A stretch of DNA of 64,000 bases from Azotobacter chroococcum (GTDB lineage Bacteria > Pseudomonadota > Gammaproteobacteria > Pseudomonadales > Pseudomonadaceae), in the NCBI RefSeq assembly GCF_004339665.1, contig NZ_SMMU01000021.1, positions 1 through 64,000 on the forward strand. Direction: 5' to 3'. The first letter of the stretch is position 1, and each line of letters opens with the position of its first letter. The notes under the pieces are model-generated. The model searched no databases. It was not told where the DNA came from and saw nothing but the letters and a program-made list of their open reading frames with translations. The position numbers and the translations under genes are program-made. Shown here piece after piece: positions 35,640 to 43,600 of this stretch.

Positions 35640-36389
35640 ATGTGCCTGATCGTTTTCGCCTGGCGCCCCGGCCATGCCACGCCGCTGGTGCTGGCCGCCA
35701 ACCGCGACGAGTTCTACGCCCGGCCCAGCCTGCCCCTGGCAGCCTGGCCGGAAGCGCCGGACATCCATGCCGGACGCGACCTGGAGGCCGGCGGCACCTG
35801 GCTGGGCGTCGGCCCCGGCGGGCGCGTCGCCGCCGTGACCAACATCCGCGACCCGCGCCAGCCGCCGGGCCGGCGCAGCCGCGGCGAGCTGCCGGCGGGC
35901 TTTCTGCTCGGCGCGCTGTCGCCCGAAGCCTATCTGGAGCAGGTGGCAGAGCGGGCGCAGGACTATACCGGCTTCAACCTGCTGGCCGGCACGGCCGGGG
36001 AACTCTGGTACTACCACGCCCGCGAGACGGCGCCGCGGCGCCTGCCGGCAGGACTCTACGGCCTCTCCAACGCCGCCCTGGACACGCCCTGGCCGAAGCT
36101 GCGCCGCGCCAAGGCGGCCCTGGCCGAGTGCCTGGAAACGCCGCGGGCGGACTGCCTGCTGGCAGCGGTGCAGGACCGGCGGCCGGCGGCGGACGCGGAA
36201 CTGCCGGACACCGGCGTCGGCCTGGCCAGGGAACGCCTGCTGTCGAGCGTGTTCATCGTCAGTGCGGACTACGGCACCTGCTCCAGCACCGCGCTGATCA
36301 TGCGGGCCGACGGCAGCGTGGAGTTGCTCGAGCGCAGCTTCGGCCCCTGCGGCGCCCGCCTCGGCGAGGTGAAGCTCGATCTCCCGTGA
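35640..36389 (+). CDS. NRDE-family (TANGO2-like) protein
   Basis: This 249-residue protein begins MCLIVFAW, with the NRDE motif in LAANRDEFYARP that names the family and a Cys2 position resembling N-terminal nucleophile hydrolases. Further motifs are GGTWLGVGPGGRVAAVTNIRDP, RSRGELP and STALIM. Eukaryotic TANGO2 relatives are implicated in Golgi organisation and haem or lipid handling; the bacterial role is unknown. The ATG follows GGGAGG. Confidence 0.88.
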   Translation: MCLIVFAWRPGHATPLVLAANRDEFYARPSLPLAAWPEAPDIHAGRDLEAGGTWLGVGPGGRVAAVTNIRDPRQPPGRRSRGELPAGFLLGALSPEAYLEQVAERAQDYTGFNLLAGTAGELWYYHARETAPRRLPAGLYGLSNAALDTPWPKLRRAKAALAECLETPRADCLLAAVQDRRPAADAELPDTGVGLARERLLSSVFIVSADYGTCSSTALIMRADGSVELLERSFGPCGARLGEVKLDLP

Positions 36390-36407
36390 GCCGTGCGGCC
36401 CAGGCGG

Positions 36408-37442
36408 CTAGCAGACCACGATGCAGTCCCGCTGCCGCTTGGCCAGGTAAAGCGCATTGTCCAGGCGGCGGACCAGCGCGACCGGGTCTTCGTCCGGGCG
36501 CATCTCTCCCACGGCGAAGCTGGCGGTGAGCTGCATCGGCAACGCGGCATCGATCCGCCGCAGGTCCAGGCGCAGACGCTCCGCCAGCGCACAGGCCGCA
36601 GCGGCGTCGGTGTCCGGCAGCAGCACGACGAACTCCTCTCCGCCCCAGCGGGCAAAGCAGTCCACATCCCTCAGGTCCTGGCGCACCGCCTCCGCCACCG
36701 CGACCAGCACCCGATCCCCGGTGGGGTGGCCGAGGCTGTCGTTGATCCGCTTGAAATGGTCGAGGTCGAACATCAGCAAGGCACAGGGATGGCCATGCCG
36801 TTGCAGGCGGTGCCACTCGGCCTGCAGTTGCCGTTCGAAGCCGCGCCGGTTGGCGACCTGGGTGAGCGGATCGATCTCGCTGAGGCGCATGGCCAGCGCA
36901 ACCTGCTCGGCCAGCGCCCGATTCGTCTGGTGCAAGGCCTCAGTGCGCGCCGCCACCAGCGCTTCGAGGGTCAGGTTGAGCTCCGCCAGCTCCTGGTTCT
37001 TCTGCTGCAGGGCCAGCTCGGCCAGCTTGCGCTCGTGAATGTTGCGGTGCGCGCCGATCATCCGGGTCGGCCGGCCCTCCCCGTCGAACCCGACGAAGCG
37101 GCCGTGATCGCTGATCCACAGGTAGTCGCCATCGCGGCAGCGGCAGCGGTACTCCTCGGCGTAGACGGGCTGCGTCCCGTCCAGGTAGGCCTGGAAGCCG
37201 CGCATGACCCGCTCGAAGTCCTCCGGGTGGATCACCTCGTGCCAGGTCACGACGTTCTCCGGCAGGCTGTCCACGGCATGACCGAGCATGGCGTACCAGC
37301 CCGGGCTGCGCTTGACGTGATTGGTGCGGATGTCCCAGTCCCAGATGCCGTCGCTGACGATTTCCAGCGCGAAGCGCAAGGTGCGCGCGACGGCCTCGGG
37401 GGCCGAACCATAGGGACTACCGGTAACCTCGAGCTCATCCAT
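36408..37442 (-). CDS. PAS-GGDEF diguanylate cyclase
   Basis: This 344-residue soluble protein has a PAS/PAC sensor at about 20-140 (FALEIVSDGIWDWDIRTN, VIHPEDFERVM, GAHRNIHERK), a short coiled coil at about 140-185, and a GGDEF domain at about 190-340. The active site is intact (RWGGEEFVVLLP, a GGEEF). RDVD, five residues before it, fits the RxxD inhibitory I-site. It should make cyclic di-GMP under product inhibition; the PAS ligand is unknown. The gene runs in the same direction as ptsP and is separated from it by 69 nt. Confidence 0.92.
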   Translation of the reverse strand: MDELEVTGSPYGSAPEAVARTLRFALEIVSDGIWDWDIRTNHVKRSPGWYAMLGHAVDSLPENVVTWHEVIHPEDFERVMRGFQAYLDGTQPVYAEEYRCRCRDGDYLWISDHGRFVGFDGEGRPTRMIGAHRNIHERKLAELALQQKNQELAELNLTLEALVAARTEALHQTNRALAEQVALAMRLSEIDPLTQVANRRGFERQLQAEWHRLQRHGHPCALLMFDLDHFKRINDSLGHPTGDRVLVAVAEAVRQDLRDVDCFARWGGEEFVVLLPDTDAAAACALAERLRLDLRRIDAALPMQLTASFAVGEMRPDEDPVALVRRLDNALYLAKRQRDCIVVC

Positions 37443-37511
37443 AAGCTTCGTTCCAGACTTGTCGCCGACGCCAGCCTCGGAAGATCTCACGGCTGGCTAC
37501 AGGCCTGCCGC

Positions 37512-39791
37512 TCACCCCTGCAGCGAAGCCACCGGATTGATCACCCGGCCGAGGCCAAGGTTGCGCAGGGCCAGCTGCAGCGTGCTGTGGATGACCTGCG
37601 GATTGTCGATGGCCATCAGTTGGCCGAGCAGTTCCTTGGCCTTGCCCAGGGTGACCTGGCGCAGCAGCCACTTGACCTTGGGCAGGTTGGTGGCGTTCAT
37701 CGACAGGCTGTCGAAGCCCATGGCCATCAGCAGCACTGCCGCCGAGGGATCGCCGGCCATCTCGCCGCAGATGCTCACCGGCTTGCCTTCGCCATGGGCA
37801 TCCTGCACCACCTTGTAGAGCGCCTGCAGCACGGCCGGATGCAGATAGTCGTAGAGGTCGGCGACCCGCGGGTTGTTGCGGTCCACCGCCAGCAGGTACT
37901 GGGTCAGGTCGTTGGAGCCGACCGAGAGGAAATCCACCAGCCGGGAGATCTCGCGCGTCTGGTAGACCGCCGCGGGAACCTCCACCATCACCCCGATCGG
38001 CGGCATCGGCACATCGGTGCCCTCGTCGCGGACCTCGCCCCAGGCGCGGTGGATCAGGTGCAGCGCCTCGTCCAGCTCGTGGATCGAGGAGATCATCGGC
38101 AGCAGGATGCGCAGGTTGTTCAGCCCCTCGCTGGCCTTGAGCATGGCGCGGACCTGCACCAGGAAGATTTCCGGGTGGTCGAGGGTGACGCGGATGCCGC
38201 GCCAGCCGAGGAAGGGGTTGCTTTCCTTGATCGGGAAGTAGGACAGCGCCTTGTCGCCGCCGATGTCCAGGGTGCGCATGGTCACCGGCAGCGGATGGAA
38301 GGCGGACAGCTGGTCGCGGTAGATCGCCAGCTGCTCCTTCTCGCTGGGGAAGCGCTCGTTGTTCATGAACGGCACTTCGGTGCGGTACAGGCCCACCCCC
38401 TCGGCGCCGCGCTCCTGGGCGCGGGCGACATCGGCGAGCAGCCCGGTGTTGACCCACAGCGGCAGGCGGTGGCCGTCGAGGGTTTCGCAGGGCAGCTCGC
38501 GCAGGGCGTCCAGGCCCTGGGTCAGCTGGCGTTCCTCCTCGACCAGCTCGGCGAACTGCTGGCGCAGCAGCTCGCTGGGATTGGTGTAGACCTCGCCATG
38601 GTAGCCGTCGACGATCAGGTCGATGCCGTCCATCTTCGAATAGGGCAGGTCGACTGCCCCCATCACCGTGGGAATGCCCATGGCGCGGGCGAGGATCGCC
38701 ACGTGGGAGTTGCCCGAGCCCTGCACCGAGACCAGGCCGACCAGCTTGCCCTCGGGCAGCTCACCGAGCATCGCCGGGCTCAGCTCCTCGCTGACCAGGA
38801 TGGTGTTCTCCGCATAGACCATGGTCTGCTGGCGGGCCTGCTGCAGGTAGGCGAGCAGGCGCCGGCCGAGGTCCTTGACGTCGGAGGCGCGCTCGCGCAG
38901 GTAGGCGTCGTCCATCAGCTCGAAGCGCTTGATGTGCTCGTTGACCACTTGGCGCAGGGCGCCCTGGGCCCACTGGCCGGTCTTGATCACCCGCTGCACC
39001 TCGCAGCCCAGAGAGGCGTCGTCGAGCATCATCAGGTAGACGTCGAACAGCGCGCGCTCTTCCGGGCGCAACTGGGTGGCCAGTTTGGCGGACAGCGCGC
39101 GGATGTCGGCGCGCACCGACTCCAGGGCGCTGTGGAACAGTTCCAGTTCGGCCTTGACGTCCTCCGTCGCCCTGTCCGGCACCACCTCCAGGTCGGCCGG
39201 CGGCAGCACCACCACGGCCTTGCCGACGGCGACGCCCGGCGCGGCCGGCACGCCGATGAAGCGCGCCTCCTGGATGCCCTTGCCCTGCCGGCCGAGGCCG
39301 CGGATCGAGCCGGTCGCCTCGGCATGGGCGATGACCCCGGCGAGCTGCGCGCTCATGGTCACCAGGAAGGCTTCCTCGCCCTCGTCGAACTCGCGGCGCT
39401 CCTTCTGCTGGATGACCAGCACGCCCATCACCCGCCGGTGGTGGATGATCGGTGCGCCGAGGAAGGAGGCGTAGCGCTCCTCGCCGGTCTCGGCGAAGTA
39501 GCGGTAGCGGGGGTGGTCGGCCGCGTTCTCCAGGTTGAGCGGCTCCTCGCGGGTGCCGACCAGGCCGACCAGGCCCTCGTTGGAGGCCATGCTGACCTTG
39601 CCTATGGAGCGCTTGTTGAGCCCCTCGGTGGCCATCAGCACGAAGCGGTTGGTTTCCGGATCGAGGAGGTAGACCGAGCAGACCTGGCTGCCCATGGTCT
39701 CCTTGACGCGACGCACGATGATGCCCAGTGCCGTCTTGAGATCCTTGGCGGCATTCACTTCCTGGACGATCTTGCGCAGCGTGTTGAGCAT
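37512..39791 (-). CDS. ptsP: Phosphoenolpyruvate-protein phosphotransferase PtsP (EI-Ntr)
   Basis: This is enzyme I of the nitrogen-related phosphotransferase system; it takes phosphate from PEP to NPr and then EIIA-Ntr. Its 759 residues are the expected length. An N-terminal GAF domain (residues 1-165) is followed by the EI domains: the phospho-histidine in GSGNSHVAILARAMGIPTVMG, then VGLYRTEVPFM, TLDIGGDKALSYF, MVEVPAAVY and VGSNDLTQYLLAVDRNN, and ICGEMAGDP with the catalytic cysteine. It follows rppH by 23 nt, the usual rppH-ptsP operon. In Azotobacter ptsP was reported to affect polyhydroxybutyrate formation and respiratory protection. Confidence 0.97.
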   Translation of the reverse strand: MLNTLRKIVQEVNAAKDLKTALGIIVRRVKETMGSQVCSVYLLDPETNRFVLMATEGLNKRSIGKVSMASNEGLVGLVGTREEPLNLENAADHPRYRYFAETGEERYASFLGAPIIHHRRVMGVLVIQQKERREFDEGEEAFLVTMSAQLAGVIAHAEATGSIRGLGRQGKGIQEARFIGVPAAPGVAVGKAVVVLPPADLEVVPDRATEDVKAELELFHSALESVRADIRALSAKLATQLRPEERALFDVYLMMLDDASLGCEVQRVIKTGQWAQGALRQVVNEHIKRFELMDDAYLRERASDVKDLGRRLLAYLQQARQQTMVYAENTILVSEELSPAMLGELPEGKLVGLVSVQGSGNSHVAILARAMGIPTVMGAVDLPYSKMDGIDLIVDGYHGEVYTNPSELLRQQFAELVEEERQLTQGLDALRELPCETLDGHRLPLWVNTGLLADVARAQERGAEGVGLYRTEVPFMNNERFPSEKEQLAIYRDQLSAFHPLPVTMRTLDIGGDKALSYFPIKESNPFLGWRGIRVTLDHPEIFLVQVRAMLKASEGLNNLRILLPMISSIHELDEALHLIHRAWGEVRDEGTDVPMPPIGVMVEVPAAVYQTREISRLVDFLSVGSNDLTQYLLAVDRNNPRVADLYDYLHPAVLQALYKVVQDAHGEGKPVSICGEMAGDPSAAVLLMAMGFDSLSMNATNLPKVKWLLRQVTLGKAKELLGQLMAIDNPQVIHSTLQLALRNLGLGRVINPVASLQG

Positions 39792-39814
39792 GGCCCGCCT
39801 TGAGCTCCGTCTGA

Positions 39815-40294
39815 TCAGTCCCGTGCCAACAGGCGCGGGGCGAGTTCTTTCAGCGCGCGCCGGTAGACCTCGCGCTTGAAGGCGACCACCTGGCCCAGCG
39901 GATACCAGTAGCTGACCCAGCGCCAACCGTCGAATTCCGGCTTGCCGGTAAGATCCATGCGCACCCGCTGCTCATCGGAAAGCAGGCGCAGGAGAAACCA
40001 CTTCTGCTTCTGGCCGATGCACAGCGGCTGGCTGTGCGAGCGCACCAGGCGCTGTGGCAGACGATAGCGCAACCAGCCACGGGTGCAGGCGAGGATCTGC
40101 ACATCCTGCTGCTCCAGTCCGACCTCCTCGTTGAGCTCGCGGAACAGCGCCTCCTCCGGCGATTCCCGTGCGTCGATGCCGCCCTGGGGGAACTGCCAGG
40201 CATCCTGGTTGATCCGCCGCGCCCAGAGCACCTGACCGATCTCATTGGTCAGGATGATGCCGACATTGGGACGAAATCCATCGGGGTCGATCAC
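39815..40294 (-). CDS. rppH: RNA pyrophosphohydrolase (Nudix)
   Basis: This 159-residue protein removes pyrophosphate from 5'-triphosphate mRNA ends, starting RNase E-dependent decay. The Nudix box runs over [23 protein letters not shown] with all its Glu residues. The N-terminus [14 protein letters not shown] and the aromatic [10 protein letters not shown] are typical of RppH. The start is a GTG at 40294, with AAGG 9 nt upstream; no ATG lies in the conserved frame. It is first in the rppH-ptsP unit. Confidence 0.95.
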   Translation of the reverse strand: MIDPDGFRPNVGIILTNEIGQVLWARRINQDAWQFPQGGIDARESPEEALFRELNEEVGLEQQDVQILACTRGWLRYRLPQRLVRSHSQPLCIGQKQKWFLLRLLSDEQRVRMDLTGKPEFDGWRWVSYWYPLGQVVAFKREVYRRALKELAPRLLARD

Positions 40295-40460
40295 GGCAAT
40301 GAACCTTGCGAACGCATGTGCAGGCATTGTTCCACAAAAAGGTTCGCGCCAGAAGCGGGCAGGGCAAGGGGGGAGCGCCGGCGGCTCTCCTGCTTTTTTT
40401 GCCGTGGAACCGTTATGCTTCGCCGCACTCCGACTCCCCTTCCCTGACCGAGGTTCTAGC

Positions 40461-41114
40461 GTGCGTCTGGCTCTATTCGATCTCGACAACACCCTGCTGG
40501 CCGGCGACAGCGACCATGCCTGGGGCGACTGGCTCTGCGAGCGCGGCATCCTCGACGGCGACACCTACAAGGCGCGCAACGACGCCTTCTACCAGGACTA
40601 CCTGGCCGGGCGGCTGAACATCGTCGACTACCTGAACTTCAGCCTGGAGATCCTCGGCCGCACCGAGATGGCCATGCTCGACGAGTGGCACCGGACGTTC
40701 ATGCACGAGTGCATCGAGCCGATCATCCTCGCCAAGGGCCGGGAACTCATCGAGCGGCACCGCAGCCAGGGTGACAAGCTGGCGATCATCACCGCCACCA
40801 ACCGCTTCGTCACCGGCCCCATCGCCGCCCGCCTCGGCGTCGACACCCTGCTTGCCACCGAATGCGAAATGGCCGGCGGCCGCTACACCGGGCGCACCAC
40901 CGACGTGCCCTGCTTCAAGGAAGGCAAAGTCGAGCGCCTGAACCGCTGGCTGGCGGAAACCGGTCACTCGCTGGAAGGCAGCCACTTCTACAGCGACTCG
41001 CACAACGACCTGCCGCTGCTCGAGCGGGTCAGCCACCCGGTGGCGGTCGATCCCGACCCCAGCCTGCGGGCGGAAGCCGAACGGCGCGGCTGGCCGGTGA
41101 TCTCGCTGCGCTGA
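40461..41114 (+). CDS. HAD-superfamily hydrolase (phosphoserine phosphatase-like)
   Basis: This 217-residue protein of the HAD-IB subfamily shows motif I FDLDNTLL, motif II TATNR, and motifs III/IV in K-E-G-K and [12 protein letters not shown]. The substrate could be phosphoserine or another small phosphomonoester; homologues next to rppH in pseudomonads are annotated as phosphatases without tested substrates. The GTG at 40461 has GAGG 7 nt upstream and gives the canonical [12 protein letters not shown]. It is divergent from rppH and ends in a clear terminator. Confidence 0.9.
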   Translation: MRLALFDLDNTLLAGDSDHAWGDWLCERGILDGDTYKARNDAFYQDYLAGRLNIVDYLNFSLEILGRTEMAMLDEWHRTFMHECIEPIILAKGRELIERHRSQGDKLAIITATNRFVTGPIAARLGVDTLLATECEMAGGRYTGRTTDVPCFKEGKVERLNRWLAETGHSLEGSHFYSDSHNDLPLLERVSHPVAVDPDPSLRAEAERRGWPVISLR

Positions 41115-41136
41115 ACGGGCGACGGCCCGAATGCCG

Positions 41137-41159
41137 ACGGCGCCTGCGGGCGCCGTTTT
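41137..41159 (+). terminator. Intrinsic terminator after the HAD gene
   Basis: ACGGCGCC (41137-41144) pairs with GGCGCCGT (41149-41156) across a 4-nt loop and runs into TTTT. It sits between converging genes. Confidence 0.8.
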
Positions 41160-41171
41160 CGTTGATGGCGT

Positions 41172-41639
41172 TCAGGCCGGCTTGAGCACCATCAGGAAGA
41201 AGATCACCACGAAGACGCCGAACGCCGGCCAGCCGAGGGCGAACCACCAGGCCATGTAGCGCCCGGCGCGGGCCGGCAGCGACGTGCCCTCGCGCTCGGC
41301 CTGCACGGCCAGATCGCGCACGCGGATCTGCAGCCAGACCACGGGCAGCCAGCACAGCCCGGCCAGGACGTACAGGGCCAGGGTCACCAGCAGCCAGGCC
41401 TGCCCCAGCGGCCAGCCGGCCAGGTAGACCATGGCCGCGCCGCTGAGCGGCTGGAGCAGTGCAGTGGGTGTGGTGAACAGCCAGTCGGCGGTGACCAGAT
41501 GACGGAAGGTGGTGGCGATGGTCGCCACCTGCCCGCTCTTCCACGCGCGCCAGGCATAGTAGGCCGAACCCAGGCCGGTGCCGAACAGCAGGGTGGAGGA
41601 CAGGATGTGCAGCGTCTTCAGCAGCAGGTAGAAGCTCAT
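41172..41639 (-). CDS. DUF2269-family membrane protein
   Basis: This 155-residue protein has four hydrophobic segments and the motif LKTLHILSSTLLFGTGLGSAYYAW at its start, typical of DUF2269. Its start codon overlaps the stop of the upstream SDR gene (ATGA, 41636-41639), so they form one translational unit. Function unknown. It resembles the protein encoded at 43059-43559 (both contain LAGWPLGQ-[AP]-WLL). Confidence 0.85.
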   Translation of the reverse strand: MSFYLLLKTLHILSSTLLFGTGLGSAYYAWRAWKSGQVATIATTFRHLVTADWLFTTPTALLQPLSGAAMVYLAGWPLGQAWLLVTLALYVLAGLCWLPVVWLQIRVRDLAVQAEREGTSLPARAGRYMAWWFALGWPAFGVFVVIFFLMVLKPA

Positions 41640-42901
41640 GGCCGGCTCCGTGCATGGGAAGGCTGCAACCACAGCAGCCAGAGGCTGACAGGCAGCAGCA
41701 CCAGGTTCTTGCCGACCCCCTGGAAGGGATCGAGCCAGTAGTGCGGTAGCAGCCAGGTGATGAGGGCGGTGTAGCCCAGCATCAGGAGGATCTGCGCCTG
41801 CAGCGCGCGCCGGCGCCAGCGCGGCAGCAGCAGGCCGAAACCGAGCAGCGCATCGAACAGCGCGCCGCCGATCACTGCCAGCCGCGCCGGCCAGCCGCCG
41901 ATGCCGGCTTCGGCGAGGATGCGCAGCCCCCAGTCGAAGCCGGGGCCGAGACAGACCAGCGCCGTGCCCAGCCAGATCACCACCAACAGCGCCAGCGTCA
42001 GCGGCTGCAGGGCCAGGCGCACGCTGTCCGCGGGCGACGGCCAGTCGTGCAGGCGCGCCTCGAGCGGCAGGCAGCGGTAACCGCAGGCGCCCGCCAGCGG
42101 CTCGGGCGAGGCCAGGTTGTCGCGCCGGGCCAGCTTCAGGGTCTGCCGGTTCAGGGCGCGCCAGCCGAAGCGCTCGCCCTGCGCCGCGCCGAGTCCGGTC
42201 AATGCCCGCGGCAGCTCCCGGTAGCGCCCCGGCCCCCAACCCTGGGCGGCACGCAGGCGGTCCAGCAACTGGTCCTGGGTCATGGCTTCGGGTCCGACCA
42301 GCGCCAGACTGCACGGCTGCTCCGGCCAGCGCTGCAGCAGGGCCAGCACCGCGCCGCAGAGGTCGTCGACGTGCAAGGGTTGCAGCCGTGCGCGGTTGTC
42401 CAGCAGCGGGATCAGCGGCCAGGGTGACAGGCGCTGCAGCCAGCGGCTGCTGGCGGCACCGGGACCGAGCACCAGGGACGGACGCAGCACCACGGCAGGA
42501 ATGCCGAGCCCGAGCAGGTAGTGATCGGCCGCGGCCTTGCTGGCAAGAAAGTCGGTATCCGCCCCCTGCTCCGCGCCCAGGGCGGAGATCTGCAGCACCC
42601 GCGCGCCATGGGCCGCGGCCCGCTCGAACAGGGCGCAGGCGCCGCGGTTCTGGACTTCATGCAGTTGATTGCGATCCGTCGATAGCAGGCCTGCGGCATT
42701 GATCACCAGCTCGATACCTTCAGGCCAGGCAAAGGCCTGCGGATCGCGAGCCAGCTCGGCCAGCTCGAGCCGGCACCAGTCGCCCGGCGCCGCGGGGTCG
42801 GGACAGCGCGCGCAGGCCTGCACCCGGTGGCCGGCCGCGCGCAGCGCGGCATGCAGGTGACGGCCGATGAAGCCGCCGGCACCGACCAGCAGGATGCGCA
42901 T
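41636..42901 (-). CDS. SDR-family oxidoreductase fused to a DoxX-like membrane domain
   Basis: This is a 421-residue protein. Residues 1-290 form an atypical/extended NAD(P)-binding Rossmann domain (LLVGAGGFIGRHL, NAAGLLS, SALGAEQGADTDFLASKAAADHYLL, VVLRPSLVLGPG, LQPLHVDDL). Residues about 295-420 contain four membrane helices of the DoxX-like type (LRILAEAGIGGWPARLAVIGGALFDALLGFGLL). It is probably a membrane-bound dehydrogenase or epimerase of unknown substrate, coupled to DUF2269. Its start overlaps the stop of a 17-codon upstream frame (TGATG). Confidence 0.88.
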   Translation of the reverse strand: MRILLVGAGGFIGRHLHAALRAAGHRVQACARCPDPAAPGDWCRLELAELARDPQAFAWPEGIELVINAAGLLSTDRNQLHEVQNRGACALFERAAAHGARVLQISALGAEQGADTDFLASKAAADHYLLGLGIPAVVLRPSLVLGPGAASSRWLQRLSPWPLIPLLDNRARLQPLHVDDLCGAVLALLQRWPEQPCSLALVGPEAMTQDQLLDRLRAAQGWGPGRYRELPRALTGLGAAQGERFGWRALNRQTLKLARRDNLASPEPLAGACGYRCLPLEARLHDWPSPADSVRLALQPLTLALLVVIWLGTALVCLGPGFDWGLRILAEAGIGGWPARLAVIGGALFDALLGFGLLLPRWRRRALQAQILLMLGYTALITWLLPHYWLDPFQGVGKNLVLLPVSLWLLWLQPSHARSRP

Positions 42902-42954
42902 CAGTACGGCTCCCGAAGCCGGGTACGGCGGTTGGAGTTCTGTCGATGGGGCAT
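42901..42954 (-). CDS. 17-codon Arg-rich leader peptide, coupled to the SDR gene
   Basis: The reading frame MPHRQNSNRRTRLREPY starts with ATG at 42954. A near-perfect ribosome binding site GGGAGGTG lies 8 nt upstream (42961-42968 on the complement). Its TGA stop overlaps the ATG of the SDR gene (TGATG), the arrangement used for translational coupling. Five of 17 residues are Arg. The SDR gene itself has no separate binding site at a normal distance, so its translation may depend on this frame. Whether the peptide itself has a function, or only its translation matters, cannot be told. Confidence 0.6.
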   Translation of the reverse strand: MPHRQNSNRRTRLREPY

Positions 42955-43058
42955 GGCGATCACCTCCCTGCGAGCGGACAGCATAAGGCGAAGTAGCCAA
43001 AGGCCACCACTATATCCTGCGGTTGCTCGTACGGCTCGGGATCGCACTGTGCCGCGCC

Positions 43059-43559
43059 TCAGACGGGCTTGGCCACCATCAGCCCGAGGCTGGCTCCGAA
43101 GCACAGCAGCCCGATCACCGCCAGCCCCAGGCCGCGCCGCACGCCCGGCTTGCGTCCGACGACCCTCGAGGCCAGCCACAGCCCGCAGAGCGAGCCCGGC
43201 AAAAACAGCAGCGAGCTGCCGAGCAGCCAGGGCTGCCCCAGCGGCCAGCCGGCCAGGTGCGCCAGCCACCAGCCGCTGACCGGCAGGCCGACCAGGCAGA
43301 GCAGCAGCAGGACGGCGCACAGCGCGGGCCAGGGCGAGGTGCGCGAGGGCGCCTCCGGCTCTGCCGGTGCGGCTATCTCCATGTCCGCCTCCGCCGGCTC
43401 GTCCGCGCCCGTCTCGGCCTGCGTTTCGGCGCTCGGCTGCGCCGTCCCCTGCGGGCGGGGACGCATGCGCCAGCAGAATCCGGCGAACGCGAGCAAGACC
43501 ACCAACAGCAGCGCGCCGGCCACGCCATGGAGCATCCTGAGCAGGGCGAAGTGTTCCAT
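43059..43559 (-). CDS. Membrane protein, distant DUF2269-like paralogue
   Basis: This 166-residue protein has a first hydrophobic segment (residues 12-30), an acidic Pro/Ala/Glu-rich linker (about 36-75), and three more helices. WWLAHLAGWPLGQPWLLGSSLLFLPG closely echoes the DUF2269 protein at 41172-41639, suggesting an old local duplication. It lies downstream of ilvA on the same strand (41-nt gap). Function unknown. Confidence 0.65.
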   Translation of the reverse strand: MEHFALLRMLHGVAGALLLVVLLAFAGFCWRMRPRPQGTAQPSAETQAETGADEPAEADMEIAAPAEPEAPSRTSPWPALCAVLLLLCLVGLPVSGWWLAHLAGWPLGQPWLLGSSLLFLPGSLCGLWLASRVVGRKPGVRRGLGLAVIGLLCFGASLGLMVAKPV

Positions 43560-43600
43560 CGCGTGCACGTCCTTGTGAGATCGGGCGGGCTGCCGGTGGC

